This document shows positions 36,951 through 48,884 of a DNA stretch of 64,000 bases, in pieces. The position numbers and the translations under genes were made by a program. The stretch is from Psilocybe azurescens (taxonomy: Eukaryota > Basidiomycota > Agaricomycetes > Agaricales > Agrocybaceae), in the NCBI GenBank assembly GCA_023853785.1, contig JAJIRX010000570.1:124001-188000 (forward strand), read 5' to 3'. Below the pieces are notes generated by a model that saw only the letters and a list, made by a program, of their open reading frames with translations, was not told the DNA's origin and made no database searches. The number at the start of each line of letters is the position of its first letter. Positions within the stretch are counted from its first letter, which is position 1.

Positions 36951-38095
36951 TCATGAAACTTTGATTGCAGCGTTGATTTCGCCATTTCTTTCCAAGAGAG
37001 GAATGGCTGCGTTGACGCGCTCCACGAGAGATCCGTCATTGAAAACCTGGATTTCTTTCGGTAACTGAAAGTTTGATAGGGCCAAAAGCTTCGGCAGGAT
37101 GGTCTGGATGATATGATCGCCGACTTCCCGGTCGTTCAATAGCATGAAGGCGACGGTGCGTTTCAATGTTACACCTTCGGGAACCTTGGGTGGCATACGA
37201 CGAATGATGTGGACGACAAGGGCATGCTTCTTCTTTGCCTCGGTCGGTTGGACTACCTCTAGTAGGCTCTCCCAGCCTTGAGGGTCTGCCTGACAGACCA
37301 GTCCGAGCGAGACATCTGGATGCCTCACAAGAATATGTTGCACGACTTCGGGGTCATTGCGATCGAAGACCTCTGTAGCGCCAATGGACTCCAACTTCGC
37401 TTTCTGCTTGGTCGACGCGACGGCCAGAATAGTTCTGTAGCCGGCAGTTTTGAGTGCTTGAATCGCGTACATGCCGCTGCCCGTAGCTGCACCCCAAATG
37501 ACGACCTTGTGCTCTGTCTTCTCCGACTCTGAGGGCTGAAGTGGGAGGTTCAGGCCGTCTTTCATATGCAAGGCTACCATAACGGCCGCATAACGATGAG
37601 CTATAGTTGATGCCTCTTCCGCTGAGAGTTTTTCTGGTTTAGGGCAAACATATGCACGTGAAGTCGTGATCTGTTCTTGAAGTCCTCCGACCTGATAACC
37701 CAGGCCCAAAACCTAGAGAAAAGAAAAGAAACAAATGTCAAATCTGTGGTACAGAGAAGGCGCAAGCCTCAATATCGCTCGAAGTGAGTATGTTATTTAC
37801 CCAATCACCAGGCTTAAGATCTTTCACATCGCTTCCAATGTGAAGGATCTGGCCCGACCATTCTTTCCAAGAATGTATGGAGTATTCAGAAATGTATGCG
37901 CCAGACTGGATTTGGCTTATATCGATGTGGTTGAGTCCCGAGTAGGCAACCTGGGCTACAATTTCGTTCGGTTTCAGCTGTTTAAGGGTCTGTCTGTGCA
38001 AACTTGTGTTCGCGAACACCTCTTTCCTCGGTCGTGACGATCGCCAAATTCTCCTCTGGTGCAGAAGTAGTAGAGTGGTTGCCAATTTGGGCCAT
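36951..38095 (-). CDS. MDR-family zinc-type alcohol dehydrogenase / quinone oxidoreductase-like protein
   Basis: NAD(P)H-dependent medium-chain dehydrogenase/reductase of 351 residues, close to the family's usual length. Exons: 38095-37801 and 37712-36951. The GroES-like N-terminal half contains V-A-Y-S-G-L-N-H-I-D-I and K-P-G-D-W-V-L-G-L. The nucleotide-binding Rossmann half has V-V-I-W-G-A-A-T-G-S-G-M-Y-A-I-Q-A-L-K and G-A-T-E-V-F-D. No cluster of four structural-zinc cysteines is visible, and the catalytic zinc ligands are not obvious, so it probably belongs to the zinc-independent enoyl-reductase or quinone-reductase side (LovC/ToxD-like). The substrate is unknown. One C too many near 37986-37988 (G-run on the plus strand) breaks exon 1. 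No polyketide synthase or other pathway gene is nearby. Confidence 0.8.
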
Positions 38096-38983
38096 CTTTG
38101 TGTTCGTTGAAGTCCAGAGGTGAGTGGTAAGGATGGTAACGGTAACGGGAAAGAGTCATTTCGATTTTTAAGCCCCTCTCCTTGTTCTAAAAATAGGGCG
38201 TGCGGTGCCGCGATACCCGTAAATAGGAGCAAATCTTCAAAGCTTCATGGTCCTCTAAATGTACACCGTAGGAGACCTCAAGTAGTTTGACAGCCTGCTG
38301 AGCAGAAGACGAAAGGGAAATATGACACATCGTTTATTTATCAGGAATATAGTTACCAATGAAGAATCAGAGGTCAACAGCTCTTCAGCGCAACATCACG
38401 CAAAGGCTGGAACCCTCCCAAATAGTAAGAAGAAAACGAATGACTCTGCCTGAAAGCTCTAGCAAATAATGAAGATGCTGCAGGTCAGATAAAGCCTTTA
38501 GAGTTATACAAGATCAACTTCAAGGAGTTTAAGACACTTTAGAGAGACCTCGCATACATAGAATAGTCCCAACGGATGAAGAGGTGTAGCCCAAATTATC
38601 TTGCCTAGATATGAGTGTGATTAACTAGGAGGATGGCGATACAAGTTACTCCCGGTCTTTTCAGTGGCACATTACTTTAACATCCGAACCTCCCGAAGTT
38701 GTGTGCCAAATTGCAGGTTGATTGCAGGCCTGGATAGCACTATATGAGTGTCAAATTCAGTTATATTCGAGAGAAAGGAGCAAGATTCAAACAAGAATGG
38801 TTTGCCCCGCAAAGGTCAGCTATAGTCCAAGTTGTGTTCAAGTTGAAAAATGCAAATGAAATAATGTCACAAATCGCGCTGTGTCACATTCACGTGCTCT
38901 ATTTGCCACGTCCAGGGCCTGTCGTGACCAAGTGGTTAGTGTAGGACTTCATTACACTCTTTGCCCTATCTGTACAGGTTGCC
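38096..38983. other. Divergent promoter region
   Basis: This lies between the MDR gene (-) and the ORC6-like gene (+). No coding segment is seen. Confidence 0.35.
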
Positions 38984-40407
38984 ATGGCGCGCCACAGAGA
39001 GATCCTGGAAAAACTCAATCCATTGCCAGAAACTAGGACTCTTGGCGAACAACTCATACGACAAGCAAAACTTAAAACGGGGCCAGGATCAGGCCGCAAT
39101 TTAGGGACGTTGGACGCAGCAATACCTGCTGTGTGTATGCGACTTGCTACAGAAAGGTTATTACTTTTCAGATACTTAATTCACGCGAACTAATAACCAC
39201 AGATAGGCTAAACAATGGCGATATAACCGATTCTGCGGCCCAAAGTGCATGTTGTCTCAAACCCAAAGACTACAGGAAGGCATACGACCTAATCATACGC
39301 GCTATCGAGGAAGCAGAAAAGCAAGAGCTAACATACGACGAACTCCACGAAATGTACAACACGGATTCGTTGGATGCTCTCATGAAGCCCTACTTCTCTC
39401 AAGTTGAGAAAGAACTACTATCCCTTGACAAGGGACTGGATCGGAGGATGGCTATCTTCACAGGCGCTGTATTCTTTTTGGGTGTGTGGGTCAGCCAAGG
39501 TGAGCCTGCTTTTATGTGCTGTAGCTAATTTGCTGACGAGATACAGGTGAAAAATTGCCAGAAACACTGACCTTCATCCAAGAAAACGATTTGCCCAACA
39601 AAAGATTCATCCAATTGCTTGAGCTTTTAAACGGCCACTGTATGCCCCTTAGAAAAAAGATCGAAACTAAATTCAAGAGTAAAGACCCTTCTCCTACCAA
39701 GAAATCTACAACTACCGCCCCCTCAACTCCTCGCCAATCTCCACGGAAATCCACAACCGAAAACCCGGAACAGAGCCCACTTAGACGCCAGTCACTTCGA
39801 AACAACCCTGAGCTTGGAACCCTTTCCACGCTTTCTCCAAACAAGCGTGTAAATCAGCTTTCTTCAAACAAAATTGCGCAACCGTCCCCATTTCGTGGGC
39901 TACCAGGGAGAAAAGGCCCCAATACGCGAACTTCCGTCCAAAGATAGTCCGAAGAAGCGAGCTGTTCCGAGCGAGCAGAATAAGGATAATGGAATGGATA
40001 TAGACTCGACACCAATCACCGAGCCCCCGGCGAAGAAGAGGAAGGTGGATTCACCAACCAAGCGGACTTCCATTGCCACCTCGTCAAACACGCGGAATGT
40101 GACAGTGGAACCTGAAGTCTTAGTCTCGCCTACCAAAAAGAAAGCCATGTTTGCCCCGTCGTCGCCAGTCCCACGTTCGACTTCAGGGTGGCAAGTGGCA
40201 GTCGTCGAAAGTGATTCATCATCAGACGAAAGTGAGCCCGAAATTAATTCATCGATGAGACGCTTTCGGCCTGTCTATCTGGATTTCAAGCAATGGAACG
40301 CCCGAGATCCGCGTCTCGATAGGATATGGAGGAAAGCAGGCGAGCAATGCAAAGCCCTCGCGGCCTGTGGCCCACCTGAAGAGTTAGATGAGATGGACAT
40401 AGACTGA
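38984..40407 (+). CDS. ORC6: Origin recognition complex subunit 6-like protein
   Basis: Exons 38984-39156, 39207-39499 and 39547-40407 encode 441 residues once one extra base near 39910-39920 is allowed for. The N-terminal 100 residues fit the first cyclin-like (TFIIB-like) fold of Orc6: a conserved A-I-P-A-V-C-M-R-L-A-T-E-R-L helix, then A-A-Q-S-A-C-C-L-K-P-K-D-Y. A second helical part contains F-F-L-G-V-W-V-S-Q. The C-terminal half is disordered and basic, with many S-P/T-P sites (P-S-P-T-K-K, T-P-R-Q-S-P-R-K) that would suit cyclin-dependent kinase control. It ends in an R-P-V-Y-L-D-F-K-Q-W helix and an acidic tail. Orc6 helps load the MCM helicase at replication origins. The assignment rests on helix patterns, not a single diagnostic motif. 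An upstream exon is possible, since a good acceptor (tgtacag) precedes the ATG. Confidence 0.6.
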
Positions 40408-40722
40408 GTAGTAATTGTTTTTGTTGTTGTATTGTATCTTGGATTGGCCTCATTTATATTTGTAAAACATACACACTGACCTATCGCAATGTATATTGGA
40501 ACATCTGTCCTATCGGCTCTTAATTGCTTGAATCTTGCTTGAATCCGGAGGCAATGAGAGGTGATTTTGCGCATGCCCAATCGGGCTGAAGACGTCAGAA
40601 TTTACCCGAGCAATCTTTGTCCTCTTATCCAAACCTTGCACACGCTCTGACTCTTGAGTCAACACCCAAGCACGAACGTTTGAGCGCGATATCATAAAAA
40701 CGGTGCTTGACTCAACTCTACG

Positions 40723-43700
40723 ATGACCACACCCACAGATTCTCTGCCTGAAGCCTCGTCACTGGCTAATACTCCGCCGATGGGCTCCTCTGTCTCTGGT
40801 ATTCTTCGTATTCCAGAATCTAAAGACGGCTACTTTGGTTACTCGGAAGAGAAGAGCTTGCAGCATGTATGCGTCGTCGAGGTGGCGTCTTGTTTGAACT
40901 GATTTATGTTCTTATCTTGCTCAGATTGAAGAGAAGTACTGGGCCCACCGTCGAGGATCTGATGCACCCTCTGAGGCGAGTCATAAACCAATCTCCCTTC
41001 AAGGACACCCAATCATAGACGTATTCCACGTGGAAGAAGAGCAAGATAATCACAAGCAGCTTACAGGGGGAAGCTCATGCTGCAGGTGCGCCGCCGCATC
41101 CGGGCTATACAGCATCGAAAAACTAACAAAATACATTCGTCTTTTGCAGAGGTAATCCTCAATGCAGAGACAATTCACCTTCTTCAATCGCTGCAGAAGT
41201 GTCTTGAGCTACGCGACAAGTACATGGTCAAATCCCGACAGCGTCTCGGAGATGACCCACGCGACTACGATGGGAAGTTCAAGCCGCTAGGGGACGATTA
41301 CGCAGACGTGTCGGGTGTGCGTCCGGACATGCCAACGCCCGGCACAAGCGAAGCCAAGTCGCAGCAAAACTCCTTCGAGAAATGGGACATATACCCTAAA
41401 CCACCACCGCCGCACTGGCACTGGAAAGACAAAGAGGTCATCAGTGCTGATGGGACCAGGAAGTCGGGGGACGATGAGTTTGCCTTTGAGGAATGTGATA
41501 TTCCTGGGGAACACATCGGATGGTCGTATGCCATCGATGTGAAAGGCGTGTTCCAGGTGTACAATGACTCAGCAGAAGGTCCGTCAGGCTCTTCTTCGTT
41601 GTGATATTGTTTTATTCTGCTTACTATCCGTTGTTTTAGTCGAGGAAGAAGACAAGAAAGACGACAAGAAAGCGGACAAGAAGCCTGCATTTGACATCCC
41701 AGATATTCGCGAATACTTCCTGGACCTTGAATACGTCCTCAGCGTCATCTCGGATGGTCCAACTAAAAGCTTTGCGTATCGCAGATTAAAGTACCTCTCG
41801 AGCAAATTTACGATGTACAGTCTCCTCAACGAGTTTCAAGAACTGGCGGATATGAAGGTACGTCTTGCTTCTTTTGTCGCCGTTGGGCATGCTTCTCATT
41901 ATCTGCAGAAAGTTCCGCATCGGTTTGTCTTCGGCCTTGTATGATTGTCGAACCTTCATGCCGAAGGATATTTTACAGTGACTTCTACAATTTGCGAAAA
42001 GTGGACACCCACGTTCACCACTCAAGCAGCATGAATCAGAAGCATTTATTGCGATTCATTAAATCTAAAATGAAACGAAGTCCCAACGTGCGTTTGTCTG
42101 CCTATCGAACGTTACTGCCTTATTCATACTAATCCTATCCCAGGATGTGGTTATTTTCCGAGATGGGCAACACCTGACGCTCTCGCAAGTATTCGAATCA
42201 CTCAAGCTAACAGCGTACGATCTTTCGATCGACACGCTTGATATGCATGCCCATCAGGACTCTTTCCATCGATTTGATAAATTCAATCTGAAGTACAACC
42301 CGATTGGAGAATCGCGTCTGAGGGAAATCTTCCTCAAAACGGACAACTATATTCATGGCCGCTACTTGGCTGAGCTGACGAAAGGTCGGTTCATTTGCTG
42401 TTCTGTGGTTGTTCGCGTCATTTATAGATTGTACTATTGACCGAAATCAGAGTTGATGAACGATTTGGAGCAGAGTAAATACCAGGTGTGTATACACCTT
42501 TTCTGTCATTCGTGGCATGCTGATGTTAGGGTCTCTAGAACGTGGAATGGCGAGTTAGTATCTACGGCAGAAGTCTGGACGAATGGGACAAATTGGCCAA
42601 GTGGATCGTGGACAACAAACTGTTTTCGCACAATGTTCGGTGGCTCATCCAGGTACCCCGGATCTACGAAGTATACAAGGCGAATGGATCCATCAGAACA
42701 TACGAGGATATCGTCATCAGTAATGCTGGCTGTTCAGTTTTATTTTCTCAAGCTGATCTCAGCATCCTTCAGATGTATTCAAACCTTTATTCGAGGTTAC
42801 GAAAGATCCTCAAAGTCACCCAGAGTTGCATGTGTTCCTTCAGCGTGTCATCGGGTTTGATACCGTTGATGACGAATCCAAAAGTTGAACGAAGGATTCA
42901 CAAGAAGTTCCCTTACCCACGATTGTGGGATTTCCCACAGTCCCCACCATACTCGTACTGGTGCGTAGGAATAATTACTTTTACTTTCAAATCTAAAACC
43001 CGAAATAACTAATGTTGGTCACAGGCTGTACTACATGTTTTCCAATATGGCCAGCTTGAATAACTGGCGACGAGTCCGTGGCTTTAGTGAGTGCTGCTGT
43101 TCTTCAGGACATTTAGAGCGGTCTTTGATTTCTGGTTTCGTAGACACTTTTGTCTTCCGACCTCACTGCGGAGAGGCCGGCGATACAGACCATCTCACGT
43201 CCGCTTTCCTCACTTCCCACTCGATATCCCATGGCATCTTGCTGCGCAAGGTACCGGCACTCCAATACCTCTTTACCTGAAGCAGATCGGGATCGCGATG
43301 AGCCCTCTGAGCAACAATGCTCTGTTCCTGACGTACGAACGGAACCCCTTGCCGGACTTTTTTCAAGACTGGGTTGAATGTCAGCTTGAGCACTGACGAC
43401 CCTTTGCAGTTCCACTTTACCAAGGTCAGTGGTTAATTCGTTGGATCTACCCGTCGTAAATCTAACATCTTTTTTTTTTTTCGTGGTTAGGAACCGTTGT
43501 TGGAAGAGTACAGCGTCGCCGCTCATGTGAGTTCCGATCTCGTGTGTTTATTCGTGTCGGGAACTGACGGCGAGTTCAATTTGACATCAGATTCTCAAAT
43601 TACCACAAAGCTCCTTGGGTGAACTCGCACGAAACTCCTGTCAAACAGAGCGGGTTTGAGATGGAAATCAAGCGTCACTGGTTAGGCGACAAATGGTATC

Positions 43701-43980
43701 TGCCAGGCGCAGCCGGAAACGACATAAACAAGGTCCGTTTGCCCTGTTGTCACTATTGCTTGATCAAAAGAACGTTCGACTTATGGAGATCCGATGGTAG
43801 ACGAACGTTCCTAATATTAGACTGGCGTACCGACACCAGACACTTGTGGGCGAGCTGGACATGATAAGGGGCAAGACTTCTGGGCCGCAAAGCTCCAGTC
43901 AGAGTCCGGCTGTGCGGGAAACTATTTTGCCTACGGCAGACGTTGTCGCGGCTAAGACGATGGCTAATGCCCCTGCATAA
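40723..43980 (+). CDS. AMD1: AMP deaminase
   Basis: Converts AMP to IMP and ammonia in purine salvage and adenylate balance. Fifteen exons: 40723-40866, 40923-41085, 41150-41578, 41640-41857, 41909-41922, 41979-42087, 42144-42384, 42451-42485, 42539-42719, 42773-42960, 43025-43086, 43144-43424, 43491-43526, 43591-43732, 43801-43980. The zinc-binding [16 protein letters not shown] is in exon 6, K-Y-N-P-I-G in exon 7, F-R-P-H-C-G-E-A-G in exon 12, and the signature [11 protein letters not shown] later in exon 12. The N-terminal regulatory region is shorter than in yeast but of the usual kind. Four single-base shifts (G-run 41066-41070, T-run 43272-43274, T-run 43358-43363, and about 43636) break the frame; allowing for them gives exactly 806 residues. 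Exon 5 is only 14 bases. Confidence 0.95.
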
Positions 43981-44648
43981 TGTCATAGCTGTGTGATAAA
44001 GTCCGGTTTGTCCAGGAGATGCCTTCTTGACGCCGAGGCAAGGATACCCATAAATTTTAAAACTTCATTTGACATGATTACTTAGCTTAGCTTACTTGTA
44101 CATTCGAACGGGATTCGATGATATATCGGTGCACTTCAACATTATTAGCCGCGTTATTATAATAATACTACTTACAATCTAGAGGTCGATAAAGCAGTGC
44201 CATCCAAGCGTGCCATCCAAGCTTTGGCTGCTTCGCAGTTCGGGCATAGCCGAATCAACGCACGGAAATTTCTAAATTGTCTCGGCATACATATTCCAAT
44301 TTAAAAAAAGGTATCTATTTATCTAATACAATATAACTAGTCGAAAGGGTGAGATTCCGCGCGTATTATACATAAGACATACTAAAAGGAGTGATGGTAC
44401 ATACGGTTAACTGTGATTTCCACAGCGACATCATGGATGAGCGGTAGGTATCGTGATGGCATTGGAGAGATCGGAGACAATGTAAGAAAGAAAAGGATAG
44501 AAAAGATCCCCCAAAACACAGGTGAAAATTGAAACATATTGGGCTGCTAGATGAGAGAAACCTTTTCTTGTTCATAGCTTTGAACACAAGTTCTTTATTG
44601 AACCCATCGCGATGAGAATCATTTGGAAAATGTGGGCTCGAGCTGAGG
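43981..44648. other. Convergent intergenic stretch
   Basis: The 3' flanks of AMP deaminase and the KEN-box protein gene. No supported gene. Confidence 0.4.
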
Positions 44649-45764
44649 TTATTTGTGGGCACTGGAAAAGCGCTTGGATGGAAAAGGTGAGGTTTCAACA
44701 GAAGACGAAGAAGAGAAAGAGCTGAAAACGTCATGGCCCTCGTACGACATCCTTCGTCGTTTCTGGTTCCTTTTGTGAGGTGTAGACGGGGTGATACAGA
44801 GTCGGTGAAGGTGAAGGTGGTCGTGCTCTTCTTCGGCTGACTCTGGGAGTTCGGCCTCATACTGCAGAGAACGCTTTCGGCGACGAACGGGGCGGGGGGA
44901 AGATGTATCGGCCACCAACAGGAGGGCATCAGCGTCTTCGCCGTCCTGGTCCTGGTCGGAAGCTAAAATAGCAGGCGCTTCGCGCTCGGCTTTCAGCTTC
45001 CTTTCCAGTGACATAAATCCAAATGGGTCCGTGTTTGAGCTTACTTTGCCGGAATCGTCGCTATCCTGAATTGCAGCGTGACAGGCGTCGGCGTCAAATT
45101 CCTGCCATGGGTCGTAGGGCTCATGGAGAATGGGGAGGGCGGGGGAGAAACAAAAGTTGTCGAAGTGCTTTTCAGCACGTGGCATGAGATTTAGACTTGG
45201 AGATACAGTAAACCCAGACTCAGAGGGCGGGGAGGGACGGAGGAAGGGGCGATGTGAATCTTGGAAGCTGGAGGTACGAAAACGCTTGGTGGCATATACG
45301 CGGCAACGACGTTGGCGTTGGTTTGGGGACTCTGTCCCGTCGTCGATGATGTCTTCGACAAGAGCCTGAGCATCCTCTTCGCGATTGGCTACCTCAGGCG
45401 CGGGCAGAAACTCGGCGGTGATATCCTGAAGAGGTAGCTTCTTGGGTTTGACTGCAGCCGGGGGAGGCACCCGCTTCCCTTTCGATGCCGTCTTTACCTC
45501 GAAAGCATCATTGCCTTTGACTTTGACCATATTCGCTGTGGTGGCACCGACTGCGGCGATGTTCGTCGAAGCCCCTAATAACCCAGTCCGGGCTCCTGTA
45601 CGGGGGTACGACCTGGTTGCTCGAGATCCCTGTCGACCTGCATTCTCCTTCTCACTCTCTTGGATATTGTTCTTGTTCTGACTACGACTTCGTGTGCGTG
45701 CGCTAGTGTTTGAAGTGCTACCAGCTCTCTGCGAGCGGGCAACTATGTTCCCCGGTCTGGGCAT
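44649..45764 (-). CDS. Disordered protein with a KEN box, function unknown
   Basis: Intronless frame of 371 residues with no frameshift. The start at 45764 (M-P-R-P-G-N-I-V-A-R-S) is preferred to the upstream in-frame ATG at 45881, whose extra residues look like leader. The first 60 residues are basic and contain S-E-K-E-N-A-G-R, a KEN box recognised by the anaphase-promoting complex. P-L-Q-D-I-T-A-E-F-L-P and E-D-I-I-D-D-G segments follow, then several S-P/T-P sites. The most structured-looking part is D-P-F-G-F-M-S-L-E-R-K-L-K-A-E-R. The C-terminus is basic (N-Q-K-R-R-R-M-S). The architecture is reminiscent of cell-cycle proteins such as securins, but no homology was established. Confidence 0.6.
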   Translation of the reverse strand: MPRPGNIVARSQRAGSTSNTSARTRSRSQNKNNIQESEKENAGRQGSRATRSYPRTGARTGLLGASTNIAAVGATTANMVKVKGNDAFEVKTASKGKRVPPPAAVKPKKLPLQDITAEFLPAPEVANREEDAQALVEDIIDDGTESPNQRQRRCRVYATKRFRTSSFQDSHRPFLRPSPPSESGFTVSPSLNLMPRAEKHFDNFCFSPALPILHEPYDPWQEFDADACHAAIQDSDDSGKVSSNTDPFGFMSLERKLKAEREAPAILASDQDQDGEDADALLLVADTSSPRPVRRRKRSLQYEAELPESAEEEHDHLHLHRLCITPSTPHKRNQKRRRMSYEGHDVFSSFSSSSSVETSPFPSKRFSSAHK

Positions 45765-46746
45765 GGTATGAAGAAATACTTGAAATACAGTTATAAGATG
45801 GAAGTGTCTGGTATATAGCAATTTGGCCGCACAGCTCTCGTTCTGTTTCCTTATATCCTGCTCGATACTATCGGTTAGCATTCAATTGAACCCACTAACC
45901 ACTCGGATAACGATACATCTTACATGTAACAAATGATCAAGAATTTGTTGTAACAGAAGCTTGTAGAGATGAAAATTTAGTCGTTCTCTGAATTGCGGTT
46001 TGGCAGAGTAAGTGCAAGTTAAATGGAAAGAAGATGTCGCAACGATCCAAGTTCGCGAACGAAATAAACCAGAGGCGCGTCTGTCACATGACTTTTGTGC
46101 CAGTTGATTGATGGATCTACCAATGATGTCATCGCGGCAGTGACCGATTGACCCAACAATGACAAGTTGGCGAGCTGCCAACCTTTCCGTCAATTCCGTC
46201 CCATGCTATGGCTAATTTTTCAGCCACTGATATTGCCACCAGATTCATTTCAGTGGAATATATGGAAAGTCTATTCATGAAGGGTCAAGGCGAGTAGCAC
46301 TCTTATTTTGCGGTGACAGCTATTTGGCAGTTGGATTTGAGTTGGATCCAAATTTGTTCTCCCAGGTCCCTGGACTTGACAAGAGTTGACACATTGAATT
46401 CACCACACCTTCTGACTCGATGCTCTGTGATCTTACGTGGTTGAGTCTCTTTTGGTCTCCTTAGGCGCCTGAATCTAGGGTTCTCTGGTCCCATGACATT
46501 GAACCTCGAGGCGGCCTTCTTGGCTTCTATAACACGCGACAGACATATATGCCTCGCTTTGTATGTGGTCAAAATAACTCCAACGTGGGGCAACCAAGAA
46601 TGATGTATTGTTGATGTAACATGTACGAAGACATTCATGTGCCCAATTATGCTCTCTCGCTGCGGTTACTCACGGATAGTCTGAGGGCTCAGGGAATCGC
46701 CCTTCGGGTTGTTCCTCTTATCCTGTCGGAGGCTCTCACGTACATT
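45765..46746. other. Divergent intergenic region
   Basis: No supported gene. It separates the KEN-box protein (-) from the DUF2235 gene (+). Confidence 0.35.
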
Positions 46747-46858
46747 TATAAACACCCTTCATCTAGTCCCACCCCTCTGGCTTCTCTCACTCTCTTGTTT
46801 TCTCTTCTCTCTCTGTCCGCTCTGCGTTGTCCCCCCTGCGTTGCTTGTTTCTCTCTTC
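46747..46858 (+). promoter_or_regulatory. TATA box and pyrimidine-rich initiator of the DUF2235 gene
   Basis: TATAAA at 46747-46752 is followed by a long CT-rich tract (about 46760-46858) running up to the ATG at 46860. This is the usual core promoter layout of well-expressed fungal genes. Confidence 0.5.
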
Positions 46859-46859
46859 C

Positions 46860-48884
46860 ATGTCGGGCTCATCCACTAAATCCGAGGCTAAATCGCGCAC
46901 CCATGTTCTGTGTTTTGACGGAACATCTAATGAATATGACGCAGATGTACGTGAAATCAGATTCTTTTCCATCCTTTCTCATCAGCGCTTACTGAATACC
47001 CTACGTCGCTCAGAACACCAACGTCGTCAAGTTGTTCGCGCTTTTGAAAAAGGATGACTTTGACGACCAGTTATGTTACTACCAGGTATGTGGTGGACAG
47101 GCCCCTCGCGGGTGGTGCGGGGATCTCATGATGACCGCATAGGCTGGTGTGGGAACCTACTTTGAGCCGGGAGTGGTTTCTCCCTCTTTTTGAATGGGGC
47201 GCGAAAGTCCTTGATCTCGCGTTTGCATGGTGAGGGTGCTTGGTGTGTCTGTGTCTATCGGTGCGTAATCTGACCGGACGACATAGGTACTTGGATCAGC
47301 ATGTCATGGATGGGTATACCTTCTTGATGCAGAATTATCGAAAGGGTGATAAGATTTGTATATTCGGTACGAGCATAACTCTACCCCTGCCCCGAGTATG
47401 AGCCTTGCACTCACGGCTTGCATTTAGGTTTCTCTCGTGGTGCATACACCGCACGGTTATTACTTTTCCCTCCTTAAGCCAGATGTTTAAACTTATCCTG
47501 CATTGTAGAGCCTTGGGTGGTTTTTTTGTACAAGGTGCGCGGCCGACAGAGATTTAAGACGCCTTCACTAACATTCTTTAAAGGTCGGGCTCTTGCCTCG
47601 AGATAATGAAGCTCAGGTCACGTTTGCATACAAGATGTATAAGCGCACCGACGCTGCTGGGATCCAACTCTGTGCTGGCTTCAAGCAGACATATTGCCAG
47701 AATGTGACCATCGAGTTTATGGGCGTCTGGTACGCATATCTCCCGGTGTGCGCGTCTTTTCCATTATGCTGGTTGCTAACGGACTGCCCCAGGGAGACGG
47801 TGGCGAGCGTCGGCGTGATCATGGGCCGGAGCTTGCCATTCACTAACTCGAACAGCGCGATCAAAACGTTCCGACATGCACTTGCTCTTGATGAGGTGAA
47901 TTCCTCCTTTCCACTTCGCTGGTTTTAATTATGGGTTCGCTGATGAAGATGATGATCGCACTTTGTCTTTTTATAATTAGCATAGAGCTAAGTTTAGACC
48001 TAATTATTATCATCGGCCTGCGCCTACTGAGATGGACTCGCGCCTTGATCCTGAGGATGCCAGTAGTCCGGTAAATCAGGGAGGCTCATCTTTTACGAAG
48101 GGCGATAATCCCTCGGATGACGAAGGTGCAACGTCGGACAAGGGGAAGAAGAACAAACGATGGGGATTTTTTTGGTGTAGGGGAGACTGTTAAAGTGAAG
48201 CCAACGGGGAAAGCCATCGCGCCTGTGCTTGTGGAGGACGATCAGACGCCCTCTGACGTTCTCGAAGTCTGGTTCTCTGGGTGCCATAGTGGTACGTCTT
48301 CACACATTCATTCTGTTTTTTTCATCGAGGGGTGTTGTTTTCCTGACTAAAAGATGGCATGCCATGTAGATGTGGGCGGAGGTGCGGTGACAAACGATAC
48401 GATTAATAGCCTTGCGAACATCAGCTTGCGATGGATGGTGCGCGAAGCTATGACGTCTTCGTGTAACATCAAGTTCGACGCCGGTGCGCTCAAGCGCGCG
48501 AATATTGAGTTGGACCTCGAGCCGAGCGTCCCGGAGTTGGACATGGATGCGGTAGATGCGCTGGAGCCAGATTCACGATTCACTGAAGCTCTCCCCGCTT
48601 TGGTGGTTGCTTGAGATTATCCCGCTGCAGTATTCGTGGCAGGATGCGAAGGGGGTTTGGCATCGGAAATGGAGGTATGTTGCGGTTTTTTCTTCTTCTT
48701 TGCTTTTCTACGAATATGCTTTGCTCATTTGCTTTCTTGCGTAAGCTTCCATTTGGGGAGGGGACGAAAGATCATGGATCCCCATCCCAAGTTCCACACC
48801 ACCGTTATGAAACGTATGCAATCACCGCTCAAATACACACCCAAAGCCCGGTTTGAAGCTGGGTCCGAGGCATTTGTTCACTGA
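46860..48884 (+). CDS. DUF2235 alpha/beta-hydrolase-fold protein
   Basis: Eleven exons: 46860-46946, 47014-47085, 47143-47229, 47287-47366, 47428-47455, 47509-47534, 47584-47729, 47793-47895, 47981-48291, 48370-48674, 48746-48884. Family marks are C-F-D-G-T-S-N-E near the start, N-T-N-V-V-K-L-F, Q-A-G-V-G-T-Y, the nucleophile elbow G-F-S-R-G-A-Y-T-A-R (catalytic Ser), and S-D-V-G-G-G. The C-terminal W-W-L-L-E-I-I-P and L-G-R-G-R blocks are also typical. DUF2235 proteins resemble lipases and bacterial Tle-type phospholipases; the fungal substrate is unknown. A low-complexity insert (about residues 245-300) separates the two halves. Four single-base insertions (T-runs 47187-47191, 47521-47527 and 48167-48173, and about 48556) break the frame; allowing for them gives exactly 459 residues. 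Confidence 0.88.

Noticed and set aside
36951..38095. The MDR reductase as part of a secondary-metabolite cluster
   Set aside because: No polyketide synthase, peptide synthetase, terpene cyclase, P450 or transporter lies in the window.
38921..38990. tRNA-like A-box (TGACCAAGTGGTTAG) upstream of the ORC6-like gene
   Set aside because: No matching B-box (GGTTCGANTCC) or cloverleaf stems at the right distance.
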